DNA from: an uncultured Eggerthellaceae bacterium
Lineage (GTDB): Bacteria; Actinomycetota; Coriobacteriia; Coriobacteriales; Eggerthellaceae
Length of the DNA stretch: 9,767 nt
Assembly (NCBI GenBank): GCA_910577495.1
Contig: CAJTML010000082.1
Coordinates: forward strand, 1 to 9,767
Reading direction: 5' to 3'
Made by a program: the position numbers and the translations under genes. This document shows, piece after piece, positions 1 through 6,046 of the stretch. Every line of letters starts with the position of its first letter. Position 1 is the first letter of the stretch. Below the pieces are notes generated by a model that had not been told where the DNA came from, made no database searches, and saw nothing but the letters and a program-made list of their open reading frames with translations.

Positions 1-549
1 CAGCGGACGCATGGACATCACCATCTTGCCGCTCATGGAGCCCGCCGGAACGCAATCCACATCAGTCAGATACATGGAGACGTTTCTGCCCTGGGTGTTG
101 TGACGCATCTCAATGCCGGCTTCAATAAGTTCGCTCTCAAACGAAAACGAGCATCCAATCACAAACGACACCAAGTCATCGCGCCACCAGTCCGCAACAT
201 TGTCCACTTCGGCCACCAGCTCCCCGTGCTCGTAGATGCGGTAACGCGGAAAGTCGGTGGCAATATCGCAATCAGTGGCACAAAGCTGCGTCATGCGCTC
301 ACCGACATCGGTTACCTCCAAAAGCGGGCAGGGCTTAGGGTTTCGCTGGGCGAAGAGCAGAAAGTCATACGCTTGCTCTTTGGGCAGCACAATAAGGTTT
401 GCCTGCGCAAATCCCGGGCACAAACCGCTAGTAGGAGCGTCATAAAGGCCTTCGCGAATCAGATGACGCGCCTCTTGTGGCGTTGCGTGAAGCAGGCGTT
501 CCCACACCTCATCTGAGACATTTGCTGGCTTCGTTGGTTGCTGCATCAT
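1..549 (-). CDS. DUF1445 / putative hydro-lyase family protein (YcsI, D-glutamate cyclase-related), 3' end cut by window edge
   Basis: The frame is open from an ATG at 549 to the left edge, giving the first 183 residues. The start overlaps the last base of the upstream biotin carboxylase stop (TAATG), so translation is probably coupled; an AAAGG-type ribosome site lies about 10 nt upstream, and a second ATG follows directly. Family hallmarks are visible: SFVIGCSFSFE at about residues 129-139, then RNVSMYLTDVDC and PAGSMSGKMVMSMRP near the visible end. The family includes Bacillus subtilis YcsI, encoded beside kipI and kipA, and the C-terminal part of vertebrate DGLUCY, a D-glutamate cyclase that makes 5-oxo-D-proline. 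In this operon a role in D-glutamate or 5-oxoproline metabolism is likely, but the exact reaction is inferred. Full-length members are usually about 260 residues, so roughly a third lies outside the window. Confidence 0.88.
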   Translation of the reverse strand, partial: MMQQPTKPANVSDEVWERLLHATPQEARHLIREGLYDAPTSGLCPGFAQANLIVLPKEQAYDFLLFAQRNPKPCPLLEVTDVGERMTQLCATDCDIATDFPRYRIYEHGELVAEVDNVADWWRDDLVSFVIGCSFSFESELIEAGIEMRHNTQGRNVSMYLTDVDCVPAGSMSGKMVMSMRPL

Positions 550-1898
550 TACACTTCGCCTTTCAAGAATCGCTCAATAAAGCTTGTGTCGGCTTTGCCT
601 TCGCAAAACGTTTCGTTCTCCATAATGGCGAACTGGAAATCCAGATTCGTATCCACGCCCACGATAACCATCTCTTCAAGAGCGGTGCGCATCTTTGCGA
701 TGGCCTCGGTGCGGTTGCGCCCGCGCACGATGATTTTCGCAATCATGGAGTCGTAGTAGGGCGAAATCTCAAAGCCGTCGTAGGCCGCCGTGTCCACGCG
801 CACGCCATTGCCACCCGGCAGGTGCATCTGCGAGATCACGCCCGGGCTGGGCATAAAGTTGCGCTCGGGCATTTCGGCGTTGATGCGACACTCAATGGCG
901 TGTCCTTGCAACACAATGTCATTTTGCGTGAAAGAAAGAGGTTCACCTGCGGCAACGCGAATCATTTCGCCCATCAGATCGGTGTGGGTGACCATCTCGG
1001 TAACGCAGTGCTCCACCTGGATGCGCGTATTCATCTCCATAAAGTAGTAGTTGCGGTTCTCGTCCATGAGAAACTCGATGGTGCCAGCCGAAGTGTAGCC
1101 CACCGCGCGCGCGGCCTTCACCGCGTCGTTCATCATCTGGGCGCGTAGCTCCTCGTCCAAAAGCGGAGAGGGGCTCTCTTCAATCATCTTTTGATGGTTG
1201 CGCTGAACCGAACAATCTCGCTCACCCATAGCCACAATATTGCCGTGGTTGTCTGCGATGATCTGCACCTCCACGTGGCGCGGGTTGCGCACGCAACGCT
1301 CCAAATACATGGTGTTATCGCCAAAGGCATTCACGCTTTCACGCTGCGCAATATTGAACTGGTCGAAGAAATCCTCTTCGCTCTCAGACACGCGCATGCC
1401 CTTGCCGCCGCCGCCCGAAGACGCCTTGATCATGATTGGCCACCCAATGCTGCGCGCTTCAATGAGCGCCTGTTCAACGTCATGAATGCCCTTTTTGGTG
1501 CCCGGGACAACGGGAACCCCTGCCTCCATCATGGTGCGCCGAGCAGCGCTTTTGTTGCCCATGCGATCAATCACCTCAGGGGTGGGGCCAATAAAGGTGA
1601 TGTCGTTGTCTCTGCACATTTTGGCGAAGGTGGCATTCTCGGACAAAAACCCGTACCCGGGATGAATGGCGTCCGCGCCGGTGCCCTTCGCCGCCGTGAG
1701 GATGGCGGTGGTGTTGAGGTATGAATCGCGCGCAGGGGCAGGCCCTATGCAGACGGCCTCGTCAGCCAGGTAGGTGTGGAGCGCCTGGCGATCCGCCGTG
1801 GAATACACCGCGACCGTTTTGATATTCATTGCGCGGCATGCGCGAATAATGCGTACGGCAATTTCGCCACGATTTGCTATGAGAACTTTATTAAACAT
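549..1898 (-). CDS. accC: Biotin carboxylase (AccC-type), operon-dedicated copy
   Basis: This 449-residue protein catalyses ATP- and bicarbonate-dependent carboxylation of biotin on a carrier protein. An N-terminal biotin carboxylase fold begins MFNKVLIANRGEIAVRIIRA. The ATP-grasp glycine loop KASSGGGGKGMR is at 158-169, and the catalytic region reads ERDCSVQRNHQKMIEESPSP at 226-245. Lys116, Glu288, Asn290, Arg292, Gln294, Val295, Glu296 and Arg338 fall at the same numbers as in E. coli AccC, so it looks fully active. I chose the ATG at 1898 because AGGAG lies 6 nt upstream and the protein then starts exactly like the family; an in-frame ATG at 1946 would add 16 non-conserved residues. It follows the BCCP gene after 84 bp and overlaps the next gene by one base. 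No accA or accD is nearby. With pxpB and pxpC upstream it may serve a 5-oxoproline or amide carboxylase rather than fatty acid synthesis, though it could also be the cell's general AccC. Confidence 0.93.
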   Translation of the reverse strand: MFNKVLIANRGEIAVRIIRACRAMNIKTVAVYSTADRQALHTYLADEAVCIGPAPARDSYLNTTAILTAAKGTGADAIHPGYGFLSENATFAKMCRDNDITFIGPTPEVIDRMGNKSAARRTMMEAGVPVVPGTKKGIHDVEQALIEARSIGWPIMIKASSGGGGKGMRVSESEEDFFDQFNIAQRESVNAFGDNTMYLERCVRNPRHVEVQIIADNHGNIVAMGERDCSVQRNHQKMIEESPSPLLDEELRAQMMNDAVKAARAVGYTSAGTIEFLMDENRNYYFMEMNTRIQVEHCVTEMVTHTDLMGEMIRVAAGEPLSFTQNDIVLQGHAIECRINAEMPERNFMPSPGVISQMHLPGGNGVRVDTAAYDGFEISPYYDSMIAKIIVRGRNRTEAIAKMRTALEEMVIVGVDTNLDFQFAIMENETFCEGKADTSFIERFLKGEV

Positions 1899-1982
1899 GC
1901 ATCTCTCCTGAGAGGATAGCTTGGGCACATCCGCACGTGCTTGCAAGCGCGGCGGCTTGGCCAGGTGGCATTAGGACAGCAA

Positions 1983-2468
1983 CTAGGCGGTGGGCTCGGT
2001 TGAAATGCGGAACAGGGGCTGATCGTATTCAACCTGTGTGCCGTTTGCTGCCAGAATTTCGGTGATGATGCCCGGAGCGGGTGCCGTGATTTCGTTCATC
2101 ATCTTCATGGCTTCAACAATGGCAAGCGTCTGTCCGGTGAGCACCTCTTGGCCAATGCGTACAAATGGCTCCTCGTCAGGGCTCGGAGCGGTATAGAACG
2201 TGCCAATCATGGGGCTTCGTACGAGCGTCACTGACGTCTCGTCAACCGGCAGTGCCGCGCTTTGCACGCCTTGCGTCACACCTGAAACGTCGTCGCGGGC
2301 ACTCAGCAGCTGCCCAACGCGTTCGGCCAGCGGAAGCGCTGCCGCAGATGAGAGCGAGGTACGTGAACGCTCCAGCTCAATTTTGACGTTGCCGTCGTCA
2401 AAGCGAAGCGCGGTTAAATCCGCTTCGTCCATAATGCTCAATAACTCTTTAATGTCTTTGGTGTCCAT
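1983..2468 (-). CDS. accB: Biotin carboxyl carrier protein (AccB-type BCCP)
   Basis: This 161-residue protein carries biotin between a biotin carboxylase and a carboxyltransferase. The C-terminal biotinyl domain (about 84-158) contains the biotinylation motif EAMKM with the acceptor lysine at 122, followed by NEITAPAPGIITEILAANG. It has the usual PMIGTFYTAPSP lead-in at 86-97, the thumb-region signature of AccB-type carriers. The N-terminal 35 residues (MDTKDIKELLSIMDEADLTA...) match the usual AccB helix-strand start, and an Ala/Ser-rich linker joins the two parts. The ATG at 2468 has a strong AGAAGGAG site 5 nt upstream. The pxpC stop lies only 18 bp upstream, so the two genes share a transcript. 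Its partner is almost certainly the biotin carboxylase encoded next. No biotin protein ligase gene is in the window. Confidence 0.94.
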   Translation of the reverse strand: MDTKDIKELLSIMDEADLTALRFDDGNVKIELERSRTSLSSAAALPLAERVGQLLSARDDVSGVTQGVQSAALPVDETSVTLVRSPMIGTFYTAPSPDEEPFVRIGQEVLTGQTLAIVEAMKMMNEITAPAPGIITEILAANGTQVEYDQPLFRISTEPTA

Positions 2469-2486
2469 AACGTCTCCTTCTGCGCC

Positions 2487-3635
2487 TTAGTGCTTTGTGG
2501 CGGTTTTTGGGTGGGTGGGCGAATGTTGAGCGCTTAAGCTGGCAGCTTTAGCGCGTTTGTGCTCATCTTCCAGTTCAATCCAGAGTTTGTGGCCGTTGCT
2601 GATACGCGCTTGCTTCTCCAGAATAGGGGTGAGGCGTCGCGCGGTTTTGCGGGGCGAAACCCCGCCGTAGCATGGTCGGCGCACAATCTTGGCCAGCGCT
2701 TGCATCTCTTCTTCCTCTTTGCGAACAAGCTCCTGGGCAACTTCCACACTGATTGGGGTAAACCGAATGGATTTGCCCGGTTTGCACTGCACGAGTTTAG
2801 GGATATCAACCGAGGCAACCGTACCAATTTTGGCATAGCCGCCGGTGGTCTGCCGGTCCGCCAGCATGATGATGGGGTGTCCGTGACTCGGTACTTGTAT
2901 GGCCCCAAGCGCAATGCCATCTGAGATGATGTCGGATCCGTTGATCGTCTCAATTGCAGGTCCTTCAAGCCGGTATCCCATGCGGTCACACTTGGAAGTG
3001 GTTTGGTAGGCTTGCGAATAAAAGGTGGCAATGCCTGCTTCGCTAAAGAGAGACTCTTGCGGGCCGGGCACTACGCGAAGGATGATTTCGTCGTGGTCAA
3101 ACCCATAAAAGTCAGCATCGTCGTCAAGCACATGGCTGCCTAAGTTCGCCAGATAATCCAAGTTGCGCGTCTCAAAACGCAGGTAGTCGCCGGTGGTCAG
3201 CGCGCGCCCGTCCAACCCGCCAATGCCGCACTTGAGATTGGTGGAGCGCGAACCCATAACCTCGGGTAGCGCAAACGAGCCACCCGCCACCGCCAGGTAG
3301 CCATAGGTGCCCGTCTTGGGTGCGCCAAACGTGAGCATCTGGCCGCGACGCACGAAATGCGCCTTATATGGGGCAAGCGGTTTGCCGTCTAAGCAGGGCG
3401 AAAAGTCTCCGCCGGTGATAGCGATAAACGTGTTGGTGGTAAAGCGCAGCGTCGGTCCTGCCAGCACAAACTCTAGTACCGGTGCATTTGCGGGGTTGTC
3501 AACCAGCAAATTCGCAATCCGAAACGCGCGCTTGTCCATGACACCCGAGGGCGAAAACCCGCTGCCCAAGTAGCCGAAACGACCTGCGTCTTGTACGGTG
3601 GTGAGGATGCCGGGTTTGTTAACGGTAACGCCCAT
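2487..3635 (-). CDS. pxpC: 5-oxoprolinase subunit C / KipA family carboxyltransferase-like protein
   Basis: This 382-residue protein is the AHS2/KipA-type partner of PxpB. In E. coli PxpA, PxpB and PxpC together hydrolyse 5-oxoproline to glutamate using ATP; in B. subtilis KipA counters the sporulation kinase inhibitor KipI. Signatures are GILTTVQDAGRFGYLGSGFS near the N-terminus, GVMDKRAFRIANLLVDNPAN, and IQVPSHGHPIIMLADRQTTG from residue 246, all typical of the family. I chose the ATG at 3635, with GGAGG 6 nt upstream, over one at 3650 because the family normally begins a few residues before the GxxTTVQDxGR motif. The gene starts one base after the pxpB stop. Relatives are usually 310-340 residues; here residues from about 311 form an extra, charged C-terminal tail (Lys/Arg/Glu runs, then a His/Thr/Pro/Lys-rich end). 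The fold is homologous to half of the urea carboxylase carboxyltransferase domain. Confidence 0.9.
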   Translation of the reverse strand: MGVTVNKPGILTTVQDAGRFGYLGSGFSPSGVMDKRAFRIANLLVDNPANAPVLEFVLAGPTLRFTTNTFIAITGGDFSPCLDGKPLAPYKAHFVRRGQMLTFGAPKTGTYGYLAVAGGSFALPEVMGSRSTNLKCGIGGLDGRALTTGDYLRFETRNLDYLANLGSHVLDDDADFYGFDHDEIILRVVPGPQESLFSEAGIATFYSQAYQTTSKCDRMGYRLEGPAIETINGSDIISDGIALGAIQVPSHGHPIIMLADRQTTGGYAKIGTVASVDIPKLVQCKPGKSIRFTPISVEVAQELVRKEEEEMQALAKIVRRPCYGGVSPRKTARRLTPILEKQARISNGHKLWIELEDEHKRAKAASLSAQHSPTHPKTATKH

Positions 3636-3636
3636 G

Positions 3637-4365
3637 CTACACCTCCTCAAAGAGCACGTCGCATGTGTAGGTGCCCGCTTGCACCTGCGCGTCTATGGTG
3701 AAGTATTCGGATTTCGAAATAGGCACAAAGCGCAGATAATCTCCTGCCGCATAGAGAATCGGCGGGTTGCGATCCGGATCATATGGCCTGATAGGCGTCC
3801 TGCCGATGATCTGCCAGCCACCAGGAGATGGCAGTGGATACACGCCCGTTTGTGCCCCGCCGATGCCCACCGAGCCCGCTTCCAGGCGTGTGCGCGGGGT
3901 TGCAAGGCGTGGGGTATGCAGGCGCTCATCAAGGCCGCCCAAATAGGCAAATCCGGGCAAAAAGCCCAGCATGTCAATGAGATAGTCATGCCCGGTATGC
4001 AGCGCAATCACCTCTTCAGGCGTAAGGTGTGCGTGCGCGGCGACGGTATCCATATCCAGCGCAAACTCTTCGTCATAGCACACCGGAATCTTGACGATCC
4101 GCTTGACGCTTTGTTCGGTGGTGGTGAGGTTGCGAAGCTTGCCGCGTACTCGCTCGCACAGCTCATCTATGCCAATGATGAGCGGGTCGTAGATCACCAT
4201 GAGCGAGCAGAATGTGGGCACCAGCTCACGCACGCCGGCAATAGGATCTGCTTCAAGCGTTTGCGCAGCGCTTCTGATTACCCCGTTCGTTTCAGGGGAA
4301 ATGGTGTCACCAAAAACAAGATTTATGGCCGAATCTCCGGCGATGGTAATGCTGAATTGAGCCAT
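3637..4365 (-). CDS. pxpB: 5-oxoprolinase subunit B / KipI family protein
   Basis: This 242-residue protein is the AHS1/KipI-type subunit and the first gene of the minus-strand operon. It opens with a typical N-terminal domain (GDSAINLVFGDTIS at 10-23, VPTFCSLMVIYDP at 49-61). The C-terminal cyclophilin-like domain carries GFLPGFAYLGG at 134-144, GSVGIGGAQTGVYPLPSPGG at 164-183 and WQIIGRTP, which together identify the family clearly. Members act with PxpC and PxpA in ATP-dependent 5-oxoproline cleavage; B. subtilis KipI also inhibits a sporulation kinase, which is not expected here. The ATG at 4365 is the first good start, with only a weak GGAAG site 3 nt upstream. The stop is one base from the pxpC start, so translation of the two is probably coupled. 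It is divergent from the transporter gene across 84 bp. I found no promoter with both elements in that gap. Confidence 0.91.
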   Translation of the reverse strand: MAQFSITIAGDSAINLVFGDTISPETNGVIRSAAQTLEADPIAGVRELVPTFCSLMVIYDPLIIGIDELCERVRGKLRNLTTTEQSVKRIVKIPVCYDEEFALDMDTVAAHAHLTPEEVIALHTGHDYLIDMLGFLPGFAYLGGLDERLHTPRLATPRTRLEAGSVGIGGAQTGVYPLPSPGGWQIIGRTPIRPYDPDRNPPILYAAGDYLRFVPISKSEYFTIDAQVQAGTYTCDVLFEEV

Positions 4366-4449
4366 AGGCTTCCACTTCTATTGGTTGCTGATGTGGGTTC
4401 AATCTGATACCGTTTTTGTGTTCGTAAGTAGGTAAGGATTGTAGCATAT

Positions 4450-5166
4450 ATGGATAAAGCGCTTTTTATAGCGGCCTTTTTCTTCGCGTATACGGTGCAA
4501 GCTATCACCGGTTTTGCCGGCAACCTCTTCGCCATGCCCGTCGGCACCACGCTTTTGGGGCTCACCAGTTCGGTTGCCATCTTAAACACCATGGGCTTTT
4601 TGGCGTGCGGCACCCTTGCCATCATCAACTACAAACACATCCATTGGCGTGAGCTGGCGAAGATGGTGGGCGTGATGCTACCGTTTGTGCTGCTGGGAAT
4701 TTGGTTGGATACACTCATGCCACTCTCGGCGCTCTTAAAGGTGTACGGCACCATCATTGTGATTGTTGGCCTGCGCGGTTTGTTGGCGAAACAACAGCGC
4801 TTTTTGCCTGAGTGGGCACTGTGGATTGTCATTGGCCTAGCAGGGCTTATTCAGGGCATGTTCGTTTCAGGTGGAGCATTGCTGGTTATCTATGCCATCC
4901 AAAAAATCACCGACAAGCAGCAATTTCGCGCGACGCTTTCGGCGGTGTGGATGATCTTGAACTTCCTGTATGCCTGCATTGCTTTTGGGCAGGGAAGCTT
5001 TACCCCACAGGTCGTTGACGTGGTGCTTTGGTGCATTCCTGCTGCGGCGTTGGCCACGTTTTTGGGGCAGCGGTTGCAGAAACATTTAAGCCAAGAGCGC
5101 TTCTTGAAGTGCACCTATGTCATCTTGTTAGGTATTGGCTTGGTGTTGCTTGTAACTTCCTCGTAG
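4450..5166 (+). CDS. TSUP family (TauE/SafE-type) membrane transporter
   Basis: This 238-residue protein is almost wholly hydrophobic and should sit in the cytoplasmic membrane with about seven or eight spans. The first half has the family motif QAITGFAGNLFAMPVG (residues 17-32); the second half has a matching loop, GLIQGMFVSGGALLVIYAIQ, followed by a short polar turn (KITDKQQFRATLSAVW), as expected of the two-repeat TSUP fold. Family members export or import sulfite, sulfonates, sulfoacetate or other small organic anions, and the substrate cannot be read from sequence. The gene is divergent from the pxp operon, so a shared substrate is possible but unproven. A TAAGGA site lies 11 nt before the ATG, slightly far. 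The next gene starts 64 bp downstream from its own promoter. No clear terminator follows the stop. Confidence 0.85.
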   Translation: MDKALFIAAFFFAYTVQAITGFAGNLFAMPVGTTLLGLTSSVAILNTMGFLACGTLAIINYKHIHWRELAKMVGVMLPFVLLGIWLDTLMPLSALLKVYGTIIVIVGLRGLLAKQQRFLPEWALWIVIGLAGLIQGMFVSGGALLVIYAIQKITDKQQFRATLSAVWMILNFLYACIAFGQGSFTPQVVDVVLWCIPAAALATFLGQRLQKHLSQERFLKCTYVILLGIGLVLLVTSS

Positions 5167-5169
5167 GGT

Positions 5170-5195
5170 TTGGCAGCGTGCGGCTCTGCTATACT
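5170..5195 (+). promoter_or_regulatory. Extended -10 promoter for the universal stress protein gene
   Basis: TATACT at 5190-5195 (five of six to consensus) is preceded by TGC at 5187-5189, forming an extended -10. A TTGGCA element at 5170-5175 is only 14 bp upstream, too close for normal -35 spacing, so the extended -10 probably carries the activity. Transcription would start near 5202, about 29 nt before the ATG at 5231. Confidence 0.6.
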
Positions 5196-5230
5196 TGCTA
5201 TGGGTGATCAACCGATGAAAGGACGGGATC

Positions 5231-5674
5231 ATGGCTCAACGATATAAGCGCATTTTTGCTGCCTTAGATGGTGGCTCTACGCAAGAAGCTGTTGCACAAC
5301 GCGCTATTGCTTTGGCTGCAGGAAACCACGCTGAACTGGTGTTTGGACACGTCATTGACTCAGTGCCCTATGAGGCATCTGGTGTAGATTTCGAAGCATT
5401 GTGTGCAGAAAGTCAGGAGCGCATCGCAGAAGATCTGTCAGAGATTTTTGCAGAGGCTTCAGATAACCCCAATATCCCATCCGTCGAATTTATTGTTCGT
5501 GCTGGCCGTGTGACTGATACGTTGGCCAAGCAGCTCATTGAGCCGGTTGATCCGGATTTGGTTGTTTGTGGAGAGCGCGGTCTTTCGAATATCAAATACG
5601 CATTTGTGGGAAGTGTCTCCACATTCTTGATCCGCTCTATGCGCTGTGACGTCTTGGTTGTTAAACAAGATTAG
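5231..5674 (+). CDS. Universal stress protein, UspA family, ATP-binding type
   Basis: This 147-residue protein is a single UspA domain of normal length. It starts with the beta strand and acidic loop RIFAALDGGS, where Asp13 is the usual nucleotide-contacting residue. Near the end it has the ATP-binding signature G-x2-G-x9-G-S (Gly114, Gly117, Gly127, Ser128), followed by the final strand DVLVVKQD. Proteins with this signature bind ATP or AMP and act in starvation, redox or acid stress; the specific role is not readable. AAAGGA stands 7 nt before the ATG. It looks like a one-gene unit, with its own extended -10 promoter just upstream and a strong terminator after it. Its codons end in A or T more often than in the flanking genes, which could reflect high expression; this is an impression, not a measurement. 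Confidence 0.92.
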   Translation: MAQRYKRIFAALDGGSTQEAVAQRAIALAAGNHAELVFGHVIDSVPYEASGVDFEALCAESQERIAEDLSEIFAEASDNPNIPSVEFIVRAGRVTDTLAKQLIEPVDPDLVVCGERGLSNIKYAFVGSVSTFLIRSMRCDVLVVKQD

Positions 5675-5694
5675 CGGCTTGTGACGATTCATAA

Positions 5695-5712
5695 CGTAAG
5701 CCCTCTCTTACG
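5695..5712 (+). other. Small hairpin after the stress protein gene
   Basis: CGTAAG (5695-5700) and CTTACG (5707-5712) form a perfect 6-bp stem with a 6-nt loop, 21 bp after the stop codon and just before the terminator. No T-run follows, so it is unlikely to terminate by itself. It may protect the 3' end or be chance. Confidence 0.4.
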
Positions 5713-5722
5713 ACATGAACAG

Positions 5723-5755
5723 GGGAGTTTCCGCGCGCGCGGAGGCTCCCTTTTT
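5723..5755 (+). terminator. Intrinsic terminator of the universal stress protein gene
   Basis: GGGAG at 5723-5727 pairs with CTCCC at 5746-5750. Between them two T-G wobble pairs and TCCGCG/CGCGGA complete a nearly continuous, very GC-rich stem with a tiny CG loop. Five T residues follow at 5751-5755. It lies 48 bp after the stress gene stop and reads well only on the plus strand; on the minus strand no T-run follows the stem. Confidence 0.88.
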
Positions 5756-5816
5756 GCATGCGGCGAATTGCTCTTGCACAACCAAGTCAACACGCTTACG
5801 CACGTTTACCCCTTTT

Positions 5817-5887
5817 AATAGGGTCTGCGGAAGCCCCAAACAAGGAGATGCCCACAACGGCAGATTGAAGCTTCCTTGGACCCTATT
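5817..5887. other. 71-nt long-armed inverted repeat / stem-loop, unidentified
   Basis: AATAGGGTC (5817-5825) is the exact reverse complement of GACCCTATT (5879-5887). Inside it, GGAAGC (5829-5834) pairs with GCTTCC (5870-5875). The three bases between the paired blocks (TGC opposite TTG) allow two wobble pairs and one mismatch, so each arm is effectively 18 nt. The 35-nt loop holds a further small stem, TGCC (5849-5852) with GGCA (5859-5862). No T-run follows on either strand, so this is not a normal terminator. I do not recognise a riboswitch, SRP, 6S or tmRNA signature. It could be a structured small RNA, a leader element, or a palindromic repeat-element remnant. Confidence 0.6.
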
Positions 5888-5899
5888 CACACACGAACA

Positions 5900-5927
5900 A
5901 CTATAATTCTTGCTTCATATTTATCAA
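5900..5927 (-). promoter_or_regulatory. Minus-strand sigma70-type promoter pointing into the 71-nt stem-loop
   Basis: Read on the minus strand, TTGATA (5927-5922) and TATAGT (5905-5900) are separated by 16 bp; each matches five of six consensus bases. Transcription would begin near 5893 and enter the inverted repeat arm at 5887 almost at once. No recognisable protein gene lies downstream on that strand before the stress protein terminator. The same stretch also contains TATAAT on the plus strand (5902-5907), but without a well-spaced -35. Confidence 0.5.
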
Positions 5928-5945
5928 TATCTAGAAAATTGATAA
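5921..5945. promoter_or_regulatory. Inverted repeat forming back-to-back -35 elements, possible operator
   Basis: TTATCAAT (5921-5928) and ATTGATAA (5938-5945) are perfect 8-bp inverted repeats separated by 9 bp. Each arm contains a TTGATA -35-like element, one for the minus-strand promoter and one for a plus-strand promoter. A dimeric regulator binding here could control both directions. The function is inferred from position only. Confidence 0.5.
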
Positions 5946-6012
5946 TAGTAATATCACTATTTGATAGTACACTTATCCCGAAGTGATAATAGTATTATCC
6001 GCTTTTGATAGT
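5939..6012 (+). promoter_or_regulatory. Possible tandem promoters for the Fic-like gene
   Basis: TTGATA (5939-5944) is followed 18 bp later by GATAGT (5963-5968), and GTGATA (5983-5988) is followed 18 bp later by GATAGT (6007-6012). The -10-like hexamers match only four of six bases, so these are modest promoters; the downstream one would start transcripts near 6019, 28 nt before the ATG at 6047. Confidence 0.35.
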
Positions 6013-6014
6013 AC
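5940..6014. repeat. Two 31-bp direct repeats with a 44-bp period, likely operator sites
   Basis: Copy 1 is 5940-5970 and copy 2 is 5984-6014; 26 of 31 positions agree. Each copy has TGATAATAGTA, then TATC, four variable bases, and TTTGATAGTAC. Copy 2 contains the odd palindrome GATAATA-G-TATTATC (5985-5999), which is imperfect in copy 1. Between the copies lies CACTTATC...AAGTGATAA, another paired TTATC/GATAA unit. The 44-bp period, slightly over four helical turns, puts the copies on nearly the same face of DNA. This fits cooperative binding by a regulator of the downstream gene. Confidence 0.6.
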
Positions 6015-6046
6015 GCACTGCTTACACCGTGAGATCGGATGAGGGT

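Noticed and set aside
477..1148. Long plus-strand open frame opposite the biotin carboxylase gene, with similar frames at 1191-1724 and 3598-4407.
   Set aside because: They lie antisense to well-identified genes, their translations are rich in His, Arg and Ala with no family motif, and no ribosome site stands before them. They are coding shadows.
1903..1947. Short palindromes (CTCTCCTGAGAG, GCACGTGC, GCTTGCAAGC) in the spacer before the biotin carboxylase gene.
   Set aside because: They are short, overlap or have loops too small to form stable hairpins, and are expected by chance in this base composition. No regulatory claim is justified.
4438..4443. TACAAT on the minus strand as a -10 element for the pxp operon.
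   Set aside because: The -10 match is good, but nothing like TTGACA lies at proper spacing in the preceding bases, so I could not support a promoter call.
5817..5887. The long stem-loop as SRP RNA, 6S RNA or tmRNA.
   Set aside because: The conserved SRP loop motifs, the 6S central bubble layout and the tmRNA tRNA-like end are all absent.
5708..5890. Minus-strand GTG-started frame of 60 codons, and an overlapping plus-strand frame at 5715-5906.
   Set aside because: Both run through the terminator stem and the large inverted repeat, have no recognisable motif and no ribosome site. The minus frame is kept only as a side option in the small-RNA finding.
5984..6000. TGATAATAGTATTATCC as a Fur box.
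   Set aside because: The half sites resemble TGATAAT/ATTATCA, but the gap is three bases rather than one, the third hexamer of the classical box is missing, and no iron gene is nearby.
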